Assembly (NCBI RefSeq): GCF_002311515.1
Contig: NZ_DCAO01000095.1
Coordinates: 9,256 to 21,782, forward strand
Source of the DNA: Thalassospira sp. UBA1131
GTDB lineage: Bacteria > Pseudomonadota > Alphaproteobacteria > Rhodospirillales > Thalassospiraceae
DNA: 12,527 bases
Direction: 5' to 3'
Part shown: piece after piece, positions 6,728-12,527 of the stretch
Layout: every line of letters starts with the position of its first letter
How positions within the stretch are numbered: position 1 is the first letter of the stretch
Made by a program: the position numbers and the translations under genes
Notes under the pieces: model-generated
Told to the model about the DNA's origin: nothing
Databases searched by the model: none
The model's input: only the letters and a program-made list of their open reading frames with translations

Positions 6728-7834
6728 ATGCGCATCGGAGTTTTGACCAGTGGCGGTGATTGCGCCGGATTGAACGCGGTTATTCTTGCGGTCGTCCGCC
6801 GTGCGGTTCTTGGCTATGGCTGGGATGTGGTCGGTATTCGTCAGGGAACCCATGGCCTGATGCAGGACCCGCCCCAGGCCATTGACCTTAATGATCAGGT
6901 CAATAGTGACGGGTTGCTGCGTCTTGGCGGTACGATCCTCGGCACGGTGAACAAGGGTGATCCGTTCCATTATCCGATGCCTGATGGCAGCTTTGCCGAC
7001 CGATCAAGCGAAGTCATTGAAGGCTATCACAAGCTTGGCCTTGATGCGCTGATTGGCATTGGTGGCGATGGCAGCATGGCGATCCTGCATCGTTTGGCCA
7101 AGATGGGCGGTATCAATCTGGTGGGTATCCCCAAGACGGTTGATAACGACCTTGCCCAGACGGAATATTCCATTGGCTTCACAACGGCGGTGAATGTCGC
7201 AACCGACGCCCTTGATCGTTTGCAACCGACCGCGGCATCCCATGAACGGATCATGATCCTTGAAGTCATGGGCCGTGATGCCGGGCATATTGCCCTGTTT
7301 GCCGGGGTTGCGGGCGGGGCGGATGTCATCCTGATCCCGGAAATGGATTATGATCTTGATGAGCTTAGCCAGCATTGCCTCAATATCCGCAAAAGCGGCC
7401 GCAACCATGCGCTGGTGATCGTTGCCGAGGCGGTCAAACGTGATGATGGATCGGCGGTAACCCTTGGCGATGACGGCCAGAAAGTCCGTTATGGTGGCAT
7501 CGGCCATTGGCTTGCCGATGAGTTGGGCGCACGCACCGGCTGGGAAACCCGTGTCACGGTGTTGGGGCATGTTCAGCGCGGTGGCACACCATCGCCGCGT
7601 GACCGTGTGATTGCTTCGGCCTTTGGGGTGCATGCGGTGGACTTGATCGCAGAAAGGAAATTTGACCGTGTCTGCGCCTGGCAACAACGCAAAGTCGTCG
7701 ATGTTGCGATGGAAGATGTTATTGTCGGCCCGCGGCTTGTTGATACCCAAGGCACGATGGTCTCGACCGCCAAGGGGCTTGGCGCCTATATGGGACATCC
7801 GCCGAAAGTTGCCAGAACGGCAAAAACCGTTTGA
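6728..7834 (+). CDS. pfkA: 6-phosphofructokinase
   Basis: Phosphorylates fructose 6-phosphate to fructose 1,6-bisphosphate; cytoplasmic, 368 aa. PfkA-superfamily motifs: GVLTSGGDCAGLNAVI (4-19), GGDGS (112-116), PKTVDND (135-141, with the catalytic Asp of the T-D-ND motif), MGRDAGHIAL (181-190) and HVQRGGTPSPRDR (281-293). The residue equivalent to E. coli Gly104 is Gly (GGDGS), typical of ATP users; pyrophosphate users usually have Asp. The residue equivalent to Gly124 is Lys (PKT), as in pyrophosphate-type and group III enzymes. ATP is the likelier donor, but mixed use is possible. ATG 6728 has AAGGA 5 nt upstream; the in-frame ATG at 6704 lacks this. The DUF2390 gene follows after 28 nt and is probably co-transcribed. 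Confidence 0.93.
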   Translation: MRIGVLTSGGDCAGLNAVILAVVRRAVLGYGWDVVGIRQGTHGLMQDPPQAIDLNDQVNSDGLLRLGGTILGTVNKGDPFHYPMPDGSFADRSSEVIEGYHKLGLDALIGIGGDGSMAILHRLAKMGGINLVGIPKTVDNDLAQTEYSIGFTTAVNVATDALDRLQPTAASHERIMILEVMGRDAGHIALFAGVAGGADVILIPEMDYDLDELSQHCLNIRKSGRNHALVIVAEAVKRDDGSAVTLGDDGQKVRYGGIGHWLADELGARTGWETRVTVLGHVQRGGTPSPRDRVIASAFGVHAVDLIAERKFDRVCAWQQRKVVDVAMEDVIVGPRLVDTQGTMVSTAKGLGAYMGHPPKVARTAKTV

Positions 7835-7862
7835 TATCCAATAAAAACACAGCAGGTTGGGA

Positions 7863-8327
7863 ATGGATCAGGAAGAAGTCTGGGCCTTTACGGTCGTGAT
7901 GTATGGTCGCGATGGCGTCGCCAAGCTGTGCCTTGATCTTCAGGAACGCTGTGACCTTGATGTGAATATGCTGCTTTTCATGTTCTTTCTGGGCCAGAAG
8001 GGAGTGGCACCGCTGAGCATTTCAGCACTTGAGGCATCTGTACGCGAGTGGCGCGAAAACGTGATCAAGCCACTGCGCCAGACACGGCGACACCTGCGCG
8101 ATGATCCGCGCGCCAGCGCACAGGAATTGCGCCAGAAGGTCAAATCAGACGAATTGCAGGCCGAACGGATTGAGCAGCACATCCTGTGCGACGCGGTTGA
8201 AACCGTGCCCAGTGACGATCCGATGGCCGCCGCCCACGCCTATTTGTCCCCCAACCGGTTTGCGTTGGATCAGCAGGCCTGTGACAAGGCGCTTGGCGAC
8301 CTGACCCGGATGATGGGGATCGCCTAG
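7863..8327 (+). CDS. TIGR02444 / DUF2390 family protein
   Basis: 154-aa soluble, helix-rich protein of unknown function. Family features are the N-terminal VWAFTVVMYGRDGVAKLCL (6-24), LQERCDLDVNMLLFMFFLGQ (about 25-44), the Trp-Arg stretch VREWRENVIKPLRQTRR (about 60-76), and a later LRQKVKSDELQAER helix (about 90-103). The ATG at 7863 has CAGG 6 nt upstream; an in-frame TTG at 7857 is an alternative. It lies 28 nt after pfkA on the same strand. Its stop is only 12 nt from the convergent ubiX stop, so there is no room for a terminator between them and transcripts probably overlap. I know of no experimental role; linkage to pfkA here is positional only. Confidence 0.82.
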   Translation: MDQEEVWAFTVVMYGRDGVAKLCLDLQERCDLDVNMLLFMFFLGQKGVAPLSISALEASVREWRENVIKPLRQTRRHLRDDPRASAQELRQKVKSDELQAERIEQHILCDAVETVPSDDPMAAAHAYLSPNRFALDQQACDKALGDLTRMMGIA

Positions 8328-8339
8328 CGCCCGGTTACT

Positions 8340-8957
8340 CTATTCGCGTGTTTTGGGTTTGCCGGTGACCGGGATTGGGTTGGCGGCCTCGGTATCGCCC
8401 CAGCGGGCGGTTTCGGGCAGATCAATCTCGAACAGATCAAGAATGCGACCGCAGCTTTGGGTCACCATTTCATCAAGTGATTGCGGCCGGGCATAGAATG
8501 CCGGAACCGGCGGGGCAATGATTGCACCGTTCTCCGTGGCCAGCGCCATGTTGCGGATATGGCCGGCATGAAGCGGTGTTTCGCGGGCCATCAGGACAAG
8601 ACGCTTACGCTCCTTAAGGATCACATCGGCGGCACGCGCGATCAGATTATCTGCGACTCCGCTTGCGACCTCGGCCAGAGACTTCATCGAGCAGGGGGCA
8701 ATGATCATACCGCGGGCGCGAAAAGAACCCGACGCAATCGAGGCACCGATGTCGGCATTGTCATGGACAACGTCAGCCATCTCCTTGATTTCGCGGATTT
8801 TAAAATCGGTCTCATAGGCGATGGTGCGCTCGGCTGCTTTGGAAAGAACCAGATGAGTCTCGATTGGCGTATTTTTCAGCAGCTGTAAAAAACGTATGCC
8901 ATAAATCACGCCCGATGCGCCGGTTATGCCAATGATAAGTCGATCTTTTTGCGTCAT
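8340..8957 (-). CDS. ubiX: flavin prenyltransferase UbiX
   Basis: Transfers a dimethylallyl group to FMN, giving prenyl-FMN, the cofactor of UbiD decarboxylases in ubiquinone synthesis. 205 aa, close to the family norm plus a tail. Motifs: FMN-binding GITGASG (10-16, Ser15), APCSMKSLAEVASGVADNLI (87-106), the Lys/Arg-rich DVILKERKRLVL (111-122), RETP (125-128) and the C-terminal NGAIIAPPVPAFY (143-155). The last 25 or so residues are Pro/Thr-rich and not part of the fold. On the minus strand AAGGA sits 5 nt before the ATG at 8957. It has no same-strand partner here; ubiD is not in the window. A homologue acting with another UbiD-type decarboxylase cannot be excluded. Confidence 0.94.
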   Translation of the reverse strand: MTQKDRLIIGITGASGVIYGIRFLQLLKNTPIETHLVLSKAAERTIAYETDFKIREIKEMADVVHDNADIGASIASGSFRARGMIIAPCSMKSLAEVASGVADNLIARAADVILKERKRLVLMARETPLHAGHIRNMALATENGAIIAPPVPAFYARPQSLDEMVTQSCGRILDLFEIDLPETARWGDTEAANPIPVTGKPKTRE

Positions 8958-9072
8958 GCCAATCCTTGCCGGGCTGTGTTCTTGTTCACGTTTCTGATCG
9001 AAACACTGGAAATCATGTTACGAAATTAATACCATCTTGTTGTGGGCAATGTCAGATATAAGGAGTAGGCGA

Positions 9073-9237
9073 ATGAGCGTTCAAAGCCATATCGAAGCTC
9101 TAACTGCCAAACATGCTGCACTAGAGCAGGAACTCCACCTCGAGACGCGCCGCCCGGCGCCCAACGATTCCGTTGTTGCAGACATTAAACGCCGCAAGCT
9201 TGAAATCAAGGACGAGATAAACCGAATAACCCATTAG
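9073..9237 (+). CDS. YdcH-family (DUF465) small protein, short form
   Basis: 54-aa charged helical miniprotein with the DUF465 hallmark IKRRKLEIKDEINRI (38-52) after an N-terminal helix containing LTAKHAALEQEL (10-21). AGGAG at 9061-9065, 7 nt before the ATG, decides this start over the in-frame ATG at 9037. It is shorter than the paralogue at 6401-6607 and differs most in the linker (RRPAPND). Divergent from ubiX (115 nt between starts). Its stop codon is followed at once by a long stem-loop (9238-9293). Function unknown; DUF465 members are generally thought to be small coiled-coil proteins. Confidence 0.85.
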   Translation: MSVQSHIEALTAKHAALEQELHLETRRPAPNDSVVADIKRRKLEIKDEINRITH

Positions 9238-9293
9238 CCGTTGTGGCATGGCCAAACGCGTGATCAAGAACACGCGATCCCCCATGCGAACGG
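9238..9293 (+). other. compound stem-loop immediately after the DUF465 stop codon
   Basis: Three collinear nested helices: CCGTT/AACGG (9238-9242 with 9289-9293), GCATG/CATGC (9246-9250 with 9283-9287) and CGCGTG/CACGCG (9257-9262 with 9271-9276). The internal loops are 3 by 1 and 6 by 6, the apical loop 8 nt. That is 16 pairs in a 56-nt rod starting at the first base after the stop. Only TTT follows, so it would be a weak terminator at best. This is one part of the 395-bp non-coding stretch before prpE. Confidence 0.5.
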
Positions 9294-9327
9294 TTTGACG
9301 ACCTCAAAGATTTCCTAACTCTTGCTT

Positions 9328-9365
9328 TTGCCGCCTCATCTTAACGCCCACGCTTGAGGCGGCAA
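9328..9365. other. 11-bp perfect inverted repeat in the prpE upstream region
   Basis: Arms 9328-9338 (TTGCCGCCTCA) and 9355-9365 (TGAGGCGGCAA), 16-nt loop. No good T-run follows on either strand (CTTTA on plus), so it is not a standard terminator. It may end the DUF465 transcript weakly or be part of a structured RNA. Confidence 0.55.
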
Positions 9366-9421
9366 CTTTATGTCTGCACTTCAAAATCATGGGCAACTTC
9401 CCACATTCATCATATCGCTGC

Positions 9422-9470
9422 AAACAGATACGAACGCCCTTACGGAGGGGATCAATCGCGTGTCTGTTTT
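9422..9470 (+). other. 11-bp stem-loop with inner hairpin and short T-run
   Basis: Arms 9422-9432 (AAACAGATACG) and 9459-9469 (CGTGTCTGTTT) pair over 11 positions with one T-G wobble (9429/9462). Inside the loop, CCCT (9437-9440) pairs with AGGG (9446-9449) around TACGG. The stem ends in TTTT (9467-9470), giving it some terminator character. The wobble pairs only in plus-strand RNA; on the minus strand it is an A-C mismatch. Confidence 0.5.
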
Positions 9471-9477
9471 GAGTAAT

Positions 9478-9504
9478 TGTAATCCGCAGAAACCAAGGAT
9501 TACA
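9478..9504. repeat. 8-bp inverted repeat upstream of prpE
   Basis: Arms 9478-9485 (TGTAATCC) and 9497-9504 (GGATTACA), 11-nt spacer. It could be a hairpin or a dyad operator. Taken alone, an 8-bp repeat is not very improbable in this length of sequence. Confidence 0.4.
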
Positions 9505-9538
9505 GGGCGCTACCAATGTCTAAGGGGTATGTGTAAAT

Positions 9539-9564
9539 TAAATCGGTATTATGATGCCGATTTA
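9539..9564. promoter_or_regulatory. 26-bp dyad upstream of prpE: hairpin or operator
   Basis: Arms 9539-9549 (TAAATCGGTAT) and 9554-9564 (ATGCCGATTTA) pair over 11 positions with one T-G wobble (9547/9556), with loop TATG. It lies 68 nt before the prpE ATG, where an operator or leader hairpin would be expected. A TATTAT (9547-9552) inside it could be a -10 element, but no matching -35 was found. A 5-bp hairpin (GAGCT/AGCTC, 9566-9578) follows directly. Confidence 0.45.
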
Positions 9565-9632
9565 CGAGCTTATAGCTCCGCATGCGTCCAAATTCGACGC
9601 CAGACCAAACGCCGCGGGAGGGTATTTCACCA

Positions 9633-11528
9633 ATGACCGGTCGCTATCAGGAAATCTACGAACGTTCGATCGCCGACAAGGAAGGCTTTTGGGCAGAAGC
9701 TGCTGAAAACATTTCCTGGTACAAGAAATGGGATCGCGTTCTTGATGACAGTAACGCGCCGTTTTACCGCTGGTTTGTCGGTGGCAAGGTCAATACCTGC
9801 TACAACGCACTTGATCGTCACATCGAAAACGGCCGGGGTGATCAGGCGGCCCTGATTTATGACAGCCCGGTCACCAATACGGTTCAGACATTCACCTATT
9901 CCCATCTGCGAGACGATGTCGCCCGCCTTGCCGGGGCGCTGCATGCGCGCGGGGTGACCAAGGGCGATCGGGTGATCATCTATATGCCGATGATCCCGCA
10001 GGCGGCGATGGCGATGCTGGCCTGTGCGCGGATCGGCGCGATCCATTCTGTTGTATTTGGCGGTTTTGCATCCAACGAACTGGCGACCCGTATCAATGAC
10101 GCCAAACCAAAACTGATCCTGACCGCAAGTTGCGGCATCGAAGGATCGCGCGTCATTGAATATAAACCGCTGCTCGATAAAGCCATTGCCATGGCGGATC
10201 ACAAACCCGAAAGCGTCATTCTGTTCCAGCGGCCACAAAGCGATGCGTTGCTGATGGATGGCCGTGATTACGACTGGGAAGTCGAATGTGCCAAGGCCGC
10301 ACCGTCTGACTGTGTCCCGGTTGATGCCACCGATCCGCTTTATATCCTTTACACGTCTGGCACGACCGGTCAGCCCAAGGGGGTTGTCCGCGACAATGGC
10401 GGGCATATGGTCGCACTCAACTGGTCGATGAAGAACATCTATGATGTCGATGCAGGTGACGTTTACTGGGCGGCGTCTGACGTTGGCTGGGTGGTTGGCC
10501 ATTCCTATATCGTTTACGCGCCGCTTCTGGCCGGTTGTACGACGGTGATGTATGAAGGCAAACCGGTCGGAACGCCGGATGCCGGTGCGTTCTGGCGGGT
10601 CATTTCCCAGCACAAGGTCAAGGTGCTGTTTACCGCGCCGACGGCATTCCGTGCGATCAAACGCGACGACCCCAAGGCCGCCCATATGGCCAACTATGAC
10701 CTCAGCAGTCTTAAGGCGCTGTATCTGGCGGGTGAACGTTCTGATCCCGATACCCTGCAATGGGCGGAAAACAGCCTTGGTGTGCCGGTGATTGACCACT
10801 GGTGGCAGACAGAGACCGGCTGGTCGATCTGTGCCAATCCGCGCGGGATTGAATTGCTTCCGATCAAGTACGGCTCGCCAACGGTGGCTGCTTGCGGTTG
10901 GGATGTGCAGGTTCTCGACGAGGCTGGAAAGCCGCTTGAACGCGGTCAGATTGGTGCGCTTGCCGCCAAATTGCCGCTGCCACCGGGGACGCTTCCGACC
11001 CTTTGGCAGAATGATGACCGGTTCAAGTCATCCTATCTTGAAGAGTTCCCGGGCTTTTATGCCACGGGGGATGCCGGCTTTATTGACGAAGACGGCTACA
11101 TCTACGTCATGTCGCGCACTGATGACATCATCAACGTTGCCGGGCACCGCCTGTCGACCGGGGGCATGGAAGAAGTCCTTTCAAGCCATCCCGATGTTGC
11201 GGAATGTGCGGTCATTGGTGTGCATGATGATCTTAAGGGGCAATTGCCGCTGGGCTTTATCGTGTTGAAGTCCGGGGTCACCCGCCCGCACGACGCGATT
11301 CTGGCCGAAGTCGTTGCCATGGTCCGCGATCAGATTGGCCCGGTGGCCGCATTCAAGAAAGCAACTGTGGTCGAACGCCTGCCCAAGACCCGATCGGGCA
11401 AGATCCTGCGCAAGACCATGCGTTCCATCGCCGATGGTGAAAGCTATAACACCCCGGCAACGATCGATGATCCGGCAATCCTTCCCGAAATCGCCGAGGT
11501 CCTCAAAGAAATCGGTTATGCAAAATAG
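9633..11528 (+). CDS. prpE: propionyl-CoA synthetase (propionate--CoA ligase)
   Basis: Cytoplasmic acyl-CoA synthetase activating propionate (and likely acetate less well) to the CoA ester via an acyl-adenylate; 631 aa, close to E. coli PrpE. The N-terminal RYQEIYERSIADKEGFWAEA (4-23) is characteristic of PrpE/ACSS3. ANL motifs: YTSGTTGQPKG (240-250), DHWWQTETG (388-396), ATGD (477-480), SRTDDIINVAGHRLS (494-508) and the C-terminal SGKILRK with the catalytic, potentially acetylated Lys590. PrpE is preferred over Acs by the DHWWQTETGW sequence and the N-terminus. ATG 9633 follows GGGAGGG (9616-9622) by 10 nt; an in-frame ATG at 9582 adds 17 unrelated residues. No prpB/C/D genes are nearby, so propionyl-CoA may feed the methylmalonyl-CoA route or prp genes elsewhere (inference). 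A strong terminator follows, and a structured region precedes it. Confidence 0.94.
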   Translation: MTGRYQEIYERSIADKEGFWAEAAENISWYKKWDRVLDDSNAPFYRWFVGGKVNTCYNALDRHIENGRGDQAALIYDSPVTNTVQTFTYSHLRDDVARLAGALHARGVTKGDRVIIYMPMIPQAAMAMLACARIGAIHSVVFGGFASNELATRINDAKPKLILTASCGIEGSRVIEYKPLLDKAIAMADHKPESVILFQRPQSDALLMDGRDYDWEVECAKAAPSDCVPVDATDPLYILYTSGTTGQPKGVVRDNGGHMVALNWSMKNIYDVDAGDVYWAASDVGWVVGHSYIVYAPLLAGCTTVMYEGKPVGTPDAGAFWRVISQHKVKVLFTAPTAFRAIKRDDPKAAHMANYDLSSLKALYLAGERSDPDTLQWAENSLGVPVIDHWWQTETGWSICANPRGIELLPIKYGSPTVAACGWDVQVLDEAGKPLERGQIGALAAKLPLPPGTLPTLWQNDDRFKSSYLEEFPGFYATGDAGFIDEDGYIYVMSRTDDIINVAGHRLSTGGMEEVLSSHPDVAECAVIGVHDDLKGQLPLGFIVLKSGVTRPHDAILAEVVAMVRDQIGPVAAFKKATVVERLPKTRSGKILRKTMRSIADGESYNTPATIDDPAILPEIAEVLKEIGYAK

Positions 11529-11584
11529 ATAGACCCGTCCATCACAGATGCAAACTCCCGCTCCCATGTTAATGGAGCATCCTT

Positions 11585-11621
11585 GCACCCGCTTTTGCTT
11601 TCAAAGGCGGGTGCTTTTTTT
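11585..11621 (+). terminator. intrinsic terminator of prpE
   Basis: Arms 11585-11592 (GCACCCGC) and 11607-11614 (GCGGGTGC) are perfect over 8 bp and extend inward by four more pairs (one T-G) to a 6-nt loop. They are followed by seven T (11615-11621). It is 56 nt past the prpE stop and 6 nt from the convergent acetyltransferase stop, and has no U-tract in the minus direction. Confidence 0.93.
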
Positions 11622-11627
11622 AAAGGA

Positions 11628-12200
11628 TCAAGTTTTGGGAATGATCGGGCTGTCGTCGCCGAGTGGCCGTTGCATCAGGACCGAGTCAAGCCAGCGGTCA
11701 AACTTGTAGCCGACCTTTTTAAACGTGCCGACCATTTCAAAGCCATGGCGTTGATGCAGGCTGATCGACGCCTTGTTCGCACTATCCCCGATCACGGCAA
11801 CCATTTGGCGCCATGGACCGTCTTCACACCGTTTAATCAGCGCCGCCATCAGAAGGCTGCCAACCCCTTTTCCGACGCAGTCATGAGCCACATAGATCGA
11901 ATTTTCGACCGTATGGCGATAGGCCGTGCGTGGGCGATAGGTGCCAGCGTAACAATAACCAACAATCGCATCGCGGCGGACGGCAACGAGATAGGGCAGG
12001 CCTTTATCGCGAATTGCGGCGAACCGATTGGCAATTTCGACCTCGTCAGGTGCCGTTTCCTCAAACGATGCCGTGCCATTTAAGACATGGTGGCGATAAA
12101 TCGCCGTGATGGCCGGGATGTCGTCAAGCGTGGCGTCACGGATGGTGATGTTGGGCAACAGGGCTGTGGCAACGTCTTTGGTTGCGGTGTTCGAAGGCAT
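11628..12200 (-). CDS. GNAT N-acetyltransferase, phosphinothricin/methionine-sulfoximine type
   Basis: Acetyl-CoA-dependent N-acetyltransferase of the PAT/MnaT group, which acetylates amino-acid analogues such as phosphinothricin and methionine sulfoximine; the true substrate here is unknown. 190 aa from this start. Family marks: ITIRDATLDDIPAI (18-31), ASFEE (44-48), the YAGTYRPRTAYRHTVENSIY run (84-103), the acetyl-CoA loop CVGKGVGSLLM (108-118), and the C-terminal NKASISLHQRHGFEMVG (142-158) with VGYKFDRWLD (163-172). The start is uncertain. ATG 12200 has GGA 8 nt upstream, ATG 12236 would add 12 residues, and a TTG at 12245 is also open. The conserved domain begins well after all of these. 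It is divergent from a LysR-type gene with a dyad between them, so the regulator may control it. Confidence 0.88.
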   Translation of the reverse strand: MPSNTATKDVATALLPNITIRDATLDDIPAITAIYRHHVLNGTASFEETAPDEVEIANRFAAIRDKGLPYLVAVRRDAIVGYCYAGTYRPRTAYRHTVENSIYVAHDCVGKGVGSLLMAALIKRCEDGPWRQMVAVIGDSANKASISLHQRHGFEMVGTFKKVGYKFDRWLDSVLMQRPLGDDSPIIPKT

Positions 12201-12272
12201 GTTTTTTATCCGGCATGATGATGTTTGATCTGACATTACGCTCAAATAAAGAATAAGTTTAGCTTTGATAAA

Positions 12273-12287
12273 TTATGCACAGCATAA
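12273..12287. promoter_or_regulatory. LysR-type binding dyad between the acetyltransferase and lysR genes
   Basis: Perfect inverted repeat TTATGC-ACA-GCATAA. It contains the T-N11-A form (T12274, A12286) typical of LysR-type regulator sites, in the divergent intergenic region 13 nt before the regulator ATG. It overlaps that gene's AAGGA (12286-12290) and, on the minus strand, a CATAAT -10-like sequence. Autoregulation and control of the acetyltransferase are inferred from position. Confidence 0.55.
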
Positions 12288-12300
12288 GGAAAAGTTTGGC

Positions 12301-12527
12301 ATGCGTGCGCTTAATCTTGATCAGCTTCATGCCTTTGCCGATGTTGTCGCACTGGGAAGTTTTTCGGCCGCAGCCGATAAGCTAAATCTCAGTCAGCCCG
12401 CCATCAGCCAGCAGGTGCGTCAGCTTGAAACCCGCATGGGTGTCAAATTGATTGAACGCGTTGGCAAACGTGCCGAAGCCACACCGGCGGGGTTGGCCCT
12501 TTTGGCCCATATCAGCGACATTGATGC
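12301..12527 (+). CDS. LysR-family transcriptional regulator (5' part, cut by window edge)
   Basis: Only the first 75 codons are present. They hold the complete LysR-type winged helix-turn-helix: LDQLHAFADVVALGSFSAAA (6-25), the recognition helix region LNLSQPAISQQVRQLE (28-43) and the wing MGVKLIERVGKRAEATPAG (46-64). The effector-binding domain lies beyond the window, so the ligand cannot be guessed. ATG 12301 is preceded by AAGGA (12286-12290) with a 10-nt spacer. It is divergently transcribed from the GNAT gene, the classic arrangement for a LysR regulator and its target. The open frame runs off the end and shows no sign of being broken. Confidence 0.92.
   Translation, partial: MRALNLDQLHAFADVVALGSFSAAADKLNLSQPAISQQVRQLETRMGVKLIERVGKRAEATPAGLALLAHISDID

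Noticed and set aside
7004..7798. 264-codon minus-strand open frame inside pfkA
   Set aside because: Antisense shadow of a clear phosphofructokinase; no family features.
9582..9632. Upstream in-frame extension of prpE
   Set aside because: Adds 17 residues not expected in PrpE; GGGAGGG at 9616-9622 supports the ATG at 9633.
9238..9632. Known structured RNA (6S, SRP RNA, common riboswitches) in the prpE upstream region
   Set aside because: None of the sequence hallmarks I know for these classes is visible; only unnamed stem-loops can be supported.
9627..10799. 390-codon minus-strand open frame inside prpE
   Set aside because: Fully antisense to a well-supported prpE with intact motifs. The predicted protein is His/Arg/Asp-rich without a recognisable domain, as expected for an antisense shadow at this codon bias.

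Overview
The window looks like ordinary chromosomal DNA of an alphaproteobacterium. Moderate-to-high GC, a COQ9-type ubiquinone factor, the TIGR02444/DUF2390 family, two YdcH-like (DUF465) miniproteins and a purE/purK pair all fit Rhodospirillales. My impression is a Thalassospira-like marine organism, but that is an inference from protein character, not a database match. I see no phage, transposon, CRISPR, tRNA or rRNA signal.

Layout, left to right. (1) Plus strand, 28-2593: an HlyD/YiaV-type membrane-fusion protein, a peptide deformylase not next to fmt, and a COQ9 homologue coupled to the deformylase (stop codon directly followed by ATG). A two-way terminator at 2626-2659 closes this block. 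(2) Minus strand, 5256-2707: purE, then purK, then a secreted SNase-fold protein that has lost most catalytic residues. Strong hairpin terminators lie after purK and, unexpectedly, between purE and purK. (3) Plus strand, 5516-6352: a protein with a degenerate GGDEF domain, transcribed divergently from purE. It converges on a small minus-strand DUF465 gene (6401-6607). (4) Plus strand, 6728-8327: a 6-phosphofructokinase followed by a DUF2390 protein, which converges almost end to end with minus-strand ubiX (8340-8957). (5) Plus strand: a second DUF465 gene (9073-9237), then a 395-bp non-coding stretch full of strong inverted repeats, then prpE (propionyl-CoA synthetase, 9633-11528) with a textbook terminator. 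(6) Minus-strand GNAT acetyltransferase of the phosphinothricin/methionine-sulfoximine type (11628-about 12200), divergent from a LysR-type regulator cut by the window edge (12301 onward). A perfect LysR-type dyad lies between them.

Functional themes: de novo purine synthesis (PurE and PurK make CAIR from AIR), ubiquinone biosynthesis (COQ9 factor, and UbiX making the prenyl-FMN cofactor of UbiD), glycolysis (PFK), propionate activation (PrpE), and N-terminal deformylation of new proteins. These appear to be neighbouring housekeeping transcription units rather than one pathway.

I did not find a clear new multigene system. The most unexplained signal is the structured region 9238-9632 in front of prpE. 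It holds one compound 16-bp rod and four further inverted repeats, three of them with 11-bp stems. The two T-G wobbles among them pair only in plus-strand RNA, so it is a good candidate for a structured leader, a small RNA, or a cluster of operators. Secondary points are the catalytically degenerate SNase and GGDEF proteins, the terminator splitting purE from purK, and the lysR/GNAT operator.
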